A stretch of DNA of 64,000 nt. Origin: Isoetes taiwanensis (lineage: Eukaryota; Streptophyta; Lycopodiopsida; Isoetales; Isoetaceae). The notes beneath the pieces are model-generated. The model did no database searches and was not told the origin of the DNA. It saw nothing but the letters and a program-made list of their open reading frames with translations. The DNA lies in NCBI GenBank assembly GCA_021234155.1, contig JAJEKV010000001.1, positions 1,239,927 to 1,303,926 on the forward strand, given 5' to 3'. Both the position numbers and the translations under genes were made by a program. Positions 59,343 through 64,000 of the stretch are shown here, one piece after another (the stretch's first letter is position 1; the number at the start of each line of letters is the position of its first letter).

Positions 59343-60519
59343 CTGCAAAAATGGATAACTTGTCAGTCAGAACCCATACTACTCTTTTAATTCAAAAATC
59401 TGGCATGCTGGATGAACAAGCAAATGGCTGAAAAACATTGACAACCATATGATAGCTGAAAATGCTTAGACAATCAGCTTTATTTGAAGAACTACAGCTT
59501 GCACTGTCTCAGAAATGTCGTAACAAATTTGAAGATAGTTTAGAAGACAGTACATCTTTATCTCCAAAAGATAGATGGAGCCAGGTGCCCTAATGCAAAT
59601 GGCTAGATGAGCTTACATCTTGCTCAAGCCTTCGTTGTTCTGCCATGCAGGTTCTTTCAAACTTTGCCAAGTACTAAGACATACTTATTTATCCTGAATA
59701 GAACAGCTTATGCGCTTCCGGGACTTCTAGATTCCACAGAGCCTCTCTTTGCGGTGAAGATGACAAATTTACAATTTTCTGTACCTGAAACATGCAAAAT
59801 ACCTAAGATACGAGAAGCTTCTCTAAAAGGAAATCTCAATGCATAACTTAACAAAAGGCTTTATGAGTTTGACTTGCAGAACAACAGTGTTAACATTTAG
59901 GCACCCAGAGTTCTTGCATCACTCGTATGGCAGCAGGCGTCTGTGGCACAAGTTCAAGTAAAGAATAGACATAAATTTCAACGAAGAACAATGCAGCTAG
60001 ATAGTAATTGGCATACATGAGATTTGTCTGCATAAAATAATGCAGCCAAGCAACTACTTTTGGCCATTGGGTCTCTACCTGCTGATGATTAAACAATGTA
60101 AATATGAGATGAATGTATCTAGACTAAAGGCAGACTGTTAACACGGCAAGACCTTGGCATTATTGGCTATTGAGTCATCTCTGCCTACCAGCTGTATACA
60201 GAATCTGGGCTACATTGCCATATAACAAAACCAAAAGTGACCACATGCACAATTTATAGATGGACTTTAAGATTGATGTTATATTTATCCCATAGACACA
60301 TAGAGAAAGGTAATCAGACAATCTAAGCACAGCTCAAAAAGCCAATATATTAAAACCACAAAAGTGGAACCACCTTGACCAATGGAAACCCATTATTTGT
60401 AGCATATGCATCAATAACCAACACATAGATTCCTGCAAGCCATTTATACGGGACTGTAAAAGCACAACATTGTTACTTCTCTATTACACACTTATTACAG
60501 TTAATACATGCCTTCGTTC
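59343..60519. other. Non-coding with one unidentified exon-like reading
   Basis: Minus strand 60080-59900 reads VETQWPKVVAWLHYFMQTNL then YYLAALFFVEIYVYSLLELV, a hydrophobic open stretch. It could be an upstream exon of the seipin relic or unrelated; I could not match it. Confidence 0.3.
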
Positions 60520-61352
60520 CAGACCCTAAAGCCCAGTATGTGGGCACAAGTGATGCCTCGATGCGGACACTAGATACAGAATTACAGCCACAGAAGAAAC
60601 ATTGTGTTGAAGCGGAAGTGCAGACATTGGAAAGGGAACATGTTGAGGTGGGCGTACAGACATCTCCACAATCCCAAGGGGACCAGGAGTCGCAGTGCCG
60701 CACTAGCAGACAGGAGCAGGCTACCTCAGTATCTTCTGTTACTAGGAGCCTGAATTTGCGTATTATAGGGGTTGCAGAGGCAGAAGATGATGCCCTTTCT
60801 GATATGGATCTTTGCTTTGCAATTTTTCACCGATGTCATGCATGTGAAGGCTGGTGGAGTTGTCTCCATTTGCTAGGGTGGGAGCGGCAAGACACGATCG
60901 TCCCTCGCCATCTTTTGGTTCGGTTTCAAGACACTCTTAGCCGCTTACATGTTCTTCAAGATGGAAACCATCTCGAGAGGGACTAGTTTCTCAAGACGGG
61001 GAGGACCTCTCCCTCTTCAATTGTGTAACCGTAAGGAGGAGCTCTGCAAGGTTAGGGTAGCCCTTTGCAAAATAAATGGGCAAAGTGTGGAGGGAGGTGC
61101 AAGCAATTATTCTAGATCAATGGCCTTCCAATCCTTGGAGTGGCTATGTCTAGATAATTTTAGAAGCATAAATTTACCACTAGCATTAGCATTATCTTAT
61201 CTTATTCTTGGTAGCCTTTTAATATTTGGTTATTGTGTTTGGTGATGGGACCTAGTCCCTGGTTTTAGATGGGTTGTTGCCCTTGCATGTGCCGTCCCAT
61301 AACCCGTTGGGTTCCCATGGACGTAAAAATTCATCTTATCTTATCTTATCTA
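60520..61352 (+). mobile_element. ORF1-only LINE relic with (TTATC)n tail
   Basis: An open reading from 60540 contains NLRIIGVAEAEDDALSDMD and RHLLVRFQDTLSRLHVLQDG, like L1-type ORF1 RNA-binding proteins. The continuation in other frames (KEELCKVRVALCK) fits its end. No reverse transcriptase follows. The copy ends in a 3' region (GATGGGACCTAGTCCC...) and a (CTTAT)n microsatellite at 61332-61352. It is either internally deleted or an ORF1-only element. Confidence 0.5.
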
Positions 61353-62036
61353 TGTTTCACCTATTATTAAACTACCTCATAGGCTAAAAGCTGACCTTGC
61401 CTATATATTCATCATGTTGCTTAATATATCAATGTACTTTTAACAGGCACACTATATATTAATGAAATCGAAGCGATGGTCAATGGTTACAGGTCATGTC
61501 CCACATAAACTGGCAGATTCAGCCTATTCTTTGACGTTATTATAGTAAAACAATTACTAGCATATTTCCATATTAACCTGTTTTCCATGTGCGTTCTTCT
61601 TGGTCCTTGAGCAAAACCAACTCTATCAAACCACTTCCATCGTCTAGGACCATATGTCCCTGTTGAGGATCTGTTACAATGATACCCTAGAAACAATGAT
61701 TGAAGAGATTGACACTAACATGAATGGAGCCAAACAAATTGTTTGCATCTACCACCAATGTCAGCAAAAATTAATATGCCATATAAAACTTCCAATGGAG
61801 CATTGATATATCCGGTAGATTGCATAGGCATCATCGAGGAACAAGTGGGCATTATAAACATATTTAAATTACAAGTGCATAAATAACCAAGAATCTAACA
61901 TGCAATGGCATTAACAAGATTTGAATTGTAATCCTTTTTACTCAAGTTGTTCAATGCGTTGATGTTATCTATTAATGAACAGTTTCTATGGCATCCACCC
62001 ACTAGTACTTACCAGGTAGGTTCCGTTTAGCACAAA
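61353..62036. other. Sequence between two opposed LINE 3' ends; no gene seen
   Basis: AT-rich, with only short open frames. Confidence 0.6.
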
Positions 62037-64000
62037 TAGAATAGAATAGAATAGAATACATTAATGTCCCTTGTGCCGTAAGGCCCCTGGACTTGTGTAG
62101 CATGGGCGAGCTCCCAAAAGAGGGTGCTACTAGCACATCACGCTGTTATAATGTAGCCTTTTCTGAAGGCTGACTTTTTTTCTTTTAATACCAGCATCCT
62201 GCTTTATCTCGGCTTCTTGGCCGTGCAGTGATGCGTCGTTATCAATCAGCTTTTAGCTGAGCAATTTGTGTGAGGCTATATGATCCGCCTTGTACAGATC
62301 ATATTACAAGCCCTCTCTCACTGTGTACTTCTATGTGTCTGGTCGTCATCCTTTGGATCGCGTCTGCCAGATCCCGTAATGATTCTGTCATCGTCATCAG
62401 CCTGTGGACTGGTTCCCCCCACCTTATATTTCTGTATCTATCCCTGATGTCTCCGTAGACCGGACAGTCATTAAGCATATGATTCTCATCCTCTATTCTT
62501 CCCCCGTCACATATTCTGCATATCCTGTCCTCCTTGTCTACCCCTCTCCATCTGTCTTTTTCAATTCTTAGGTCATGACTCCCCATCCTGAATCTGACGA
62601 GGATGTCCCTTCTGATTTTCCCCAATGTGTTATCTCGGTATATCTGATGTCCCATTTGTTGTCCTGGGTTAAAAACTTGTACGAGCCAGTCTGTCTTGGG
62701 TCCCGTGTGTCTCTGCAGCCATGCCCTTGTCGCTATGTCTGTCCACTCCTCATTCCACTGCCCCTCTTCAGGTTTAATCCCATCTGTCTGGTCCATGTTG
62801 CCACATCTTTAAACCATCCAGTGTTTTCGAGGATGTGTGATTTTGCTGATTCGGTGATTGCGATGCTGGACAGTTTCCCTTGTTTGTCCCCTGCATTGTC
62901 TGCGGCGTGTTTGTTCTTACCCTGAATTCCTGTCTGTGCCATTGTCTAAGAATCCCCTCTTGCTTGTCCCAATTTCTTTCTGTTAAACTTGGTCCCCATG
63001 CTTCTGCTCCGTACAACTGAGTAGTGGCTACCGCTGCACTAAATAGGTAACATTTGATGTCCCAATCAGTTATTCTGCTTCTGTTACGGAAATTTTTCAT
63101 GTTAAAGTAGCTTCCTATAGCTGATTGGAATCTGGCGTTAGCTCCCTTGGCCCATTTCCCTGTGCCATGCGCATCATAACCTAGATACATGTATTCTGTT
63201 GCCTCCTCTATCTCTTTTTCTTTATATCTGAAAGGTTTATGCTTGTTCTTGTGTCCAAAGATGACTATCTTAGTTTTTGCTAGATTCACTGTCATCCCTG
63301 TCTCCTCACAAAACTATTCTAGAATTTTGAGCAGTCTGTGCATCCCCTTGTTTTTTGTTGCCATCATACTAAGGTCATCCGCATATAGCATTATTGGTAC
63401 CTTCGTGTCTCCTAGTGTGGGGGCATATTCATCCCCCTGCTGTTCTGCTATGTATCCCTGTAGCGCATCTATGTATATACCAAACAGAGTTGGGGATAAC
63501 GGACATCCCTGCTTTACACCAGTGTCACAGACTATCGGCTGTCCCTCCTTTTCCATCTTAGCGTATACCTTGTGGTATAGCCTTGCGATCGATCCTACCA
63601 TATTTATCGGGGCTGCATGTCCATCGACCTTTTAATGACTTCTCCCTTGGGATTTGTATCAAATGCTTTTCTCGAAGTCTACAAAGCGTGATTATTTTCT
63701 CCCCTGCACTTTGTTATGCTCTATTAATATTCGAAGAGTCACTAGATGGTCTGTGGTTGAGTGTTCCGGTCTCTTCTGCCCATTTCTTTAGTTTGTTATC
63801 CAGAACCTTTCCAAACCATTTTGCGAAAATCGAGCTTACCATTATCGTCCTATAGTTTCCTGGGTCTCTTCTATTTCCTGTCTTATGTAACGGTATGACT
63901 CTGTTGTATGTCCACCTGTCTGGAAGTCCTGTATGTATGATGCCATTGAAAATGTCTGTAACCTGTCTACCAATTTCTGTTTCTACACACTTCAGCAGTT
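62037..64000 (-). mobile_element. Non-LTR retrotransposon (LINE), reverse transcriptase and 3' end, continues past the window
   Basis: On the minus strand the reverse transcriptase reads WTYNRVIPLHKTGNRRDPGN, YRTIMVSSIFAKWFGKVL (63920-63800), VKQGCPLSPTLFGIYIDALQ (63525-63470) and the catalytic MLYADDLSMMA (63390-63360). The thumb part follows (VNLAKTKIVIFGHKNKHKPF, 63290; YMYLGYDAHGTGKWAKGANA). The C-terminus has a zinc knuckle, CRICDGGRIEDENHMLNDCP (62525-62466). The 3' end carries a (TTCTA)n tail at 62061-62037. Frames change at about 63600, 63310 and 62790, so it is defective. The endonuclease and ORF1 would lie beyond position 64000. Confidence 0.85.

Noticed and set aside
1-64000. CRISPR arrays, bacterial operons, rRNA, tRNA genes
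   Set aside because: None found by eye; repeats lack CRISPR spacing, and no tRNA cloverleaf or rRNA core was noticed. A tRNA scan could still find one.

Overview
This is a repeat-rich, gene-poor stretch of a land-plant nuclear genome. The plant assignment rests on an intact pectin methylesterase, on plant-type relics of spatacsin, TRAPPC11 and seipin, on GT-AG introns, and on CACTA, Helitron and LINE transposons. Low gene density and the mix of transposon families would fit a fern, a lycophyte or another large-genome plant; that narrower placement is a guess. Only two genes look intact: the pectin methylesterase (15.6-18.0 kb, +) and a four-exon gene inside a CACTA transposon (26.1-29.8 kb, -).

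Layout. 0-3.4 kb: relic of a gene for a beta-class (motif IV before motif I) DNA amino-methyltransferase, with palindrome arrays in two introns. 6.1-7.1 kb: spatacsin C-terminal pseudogene. 9.9-13.9 kb: a probable Helitron carrying exon-like gene pieces, with a second Helitron 3' end just before it. 13.9-14.6 kb: MITE-like element. 15.3-18.0 kb: pectin methylesterase with a TATA box. 18.1-21.5 kb: a TIR element with TA flanks and GGGGAGGTTTCC subterminal repeats.

22.1-51.5 kb is best read as nested transposons. Two identical 29-bp inverted repeats, at 22096 and 51537, enclose a HAD/FCP1-like phosphatase gene relic (-), palindrome arrays, a tandem array, and a decayed gene with an HTHDDID motif resembling a transposase (+). 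In one intron of the phosphatase gene sits a complete 17.2-kb CACTA-type element (24319-41551; 15-bp TIR beginning CACAAGG, AAA target duplication). That element has two divergent genes, an intact SAM/DUF8039-like gene and a damaged TNP2-like transposase. Their promoter and first-exon regions are homologous inverted copies of each other, separated by a ~1-kb tandem duplication.

52.6-59.3 kb: decayed TRAPPC11 (+) and seipin (-) gene fragments with introns still present. 60.5-64 kb: two LINEs in opposite orientation, both ending in pentanucleotide-repeat tails; the right one continues beyond the window. All family assignments are from memory of motifs; no database search was possible.
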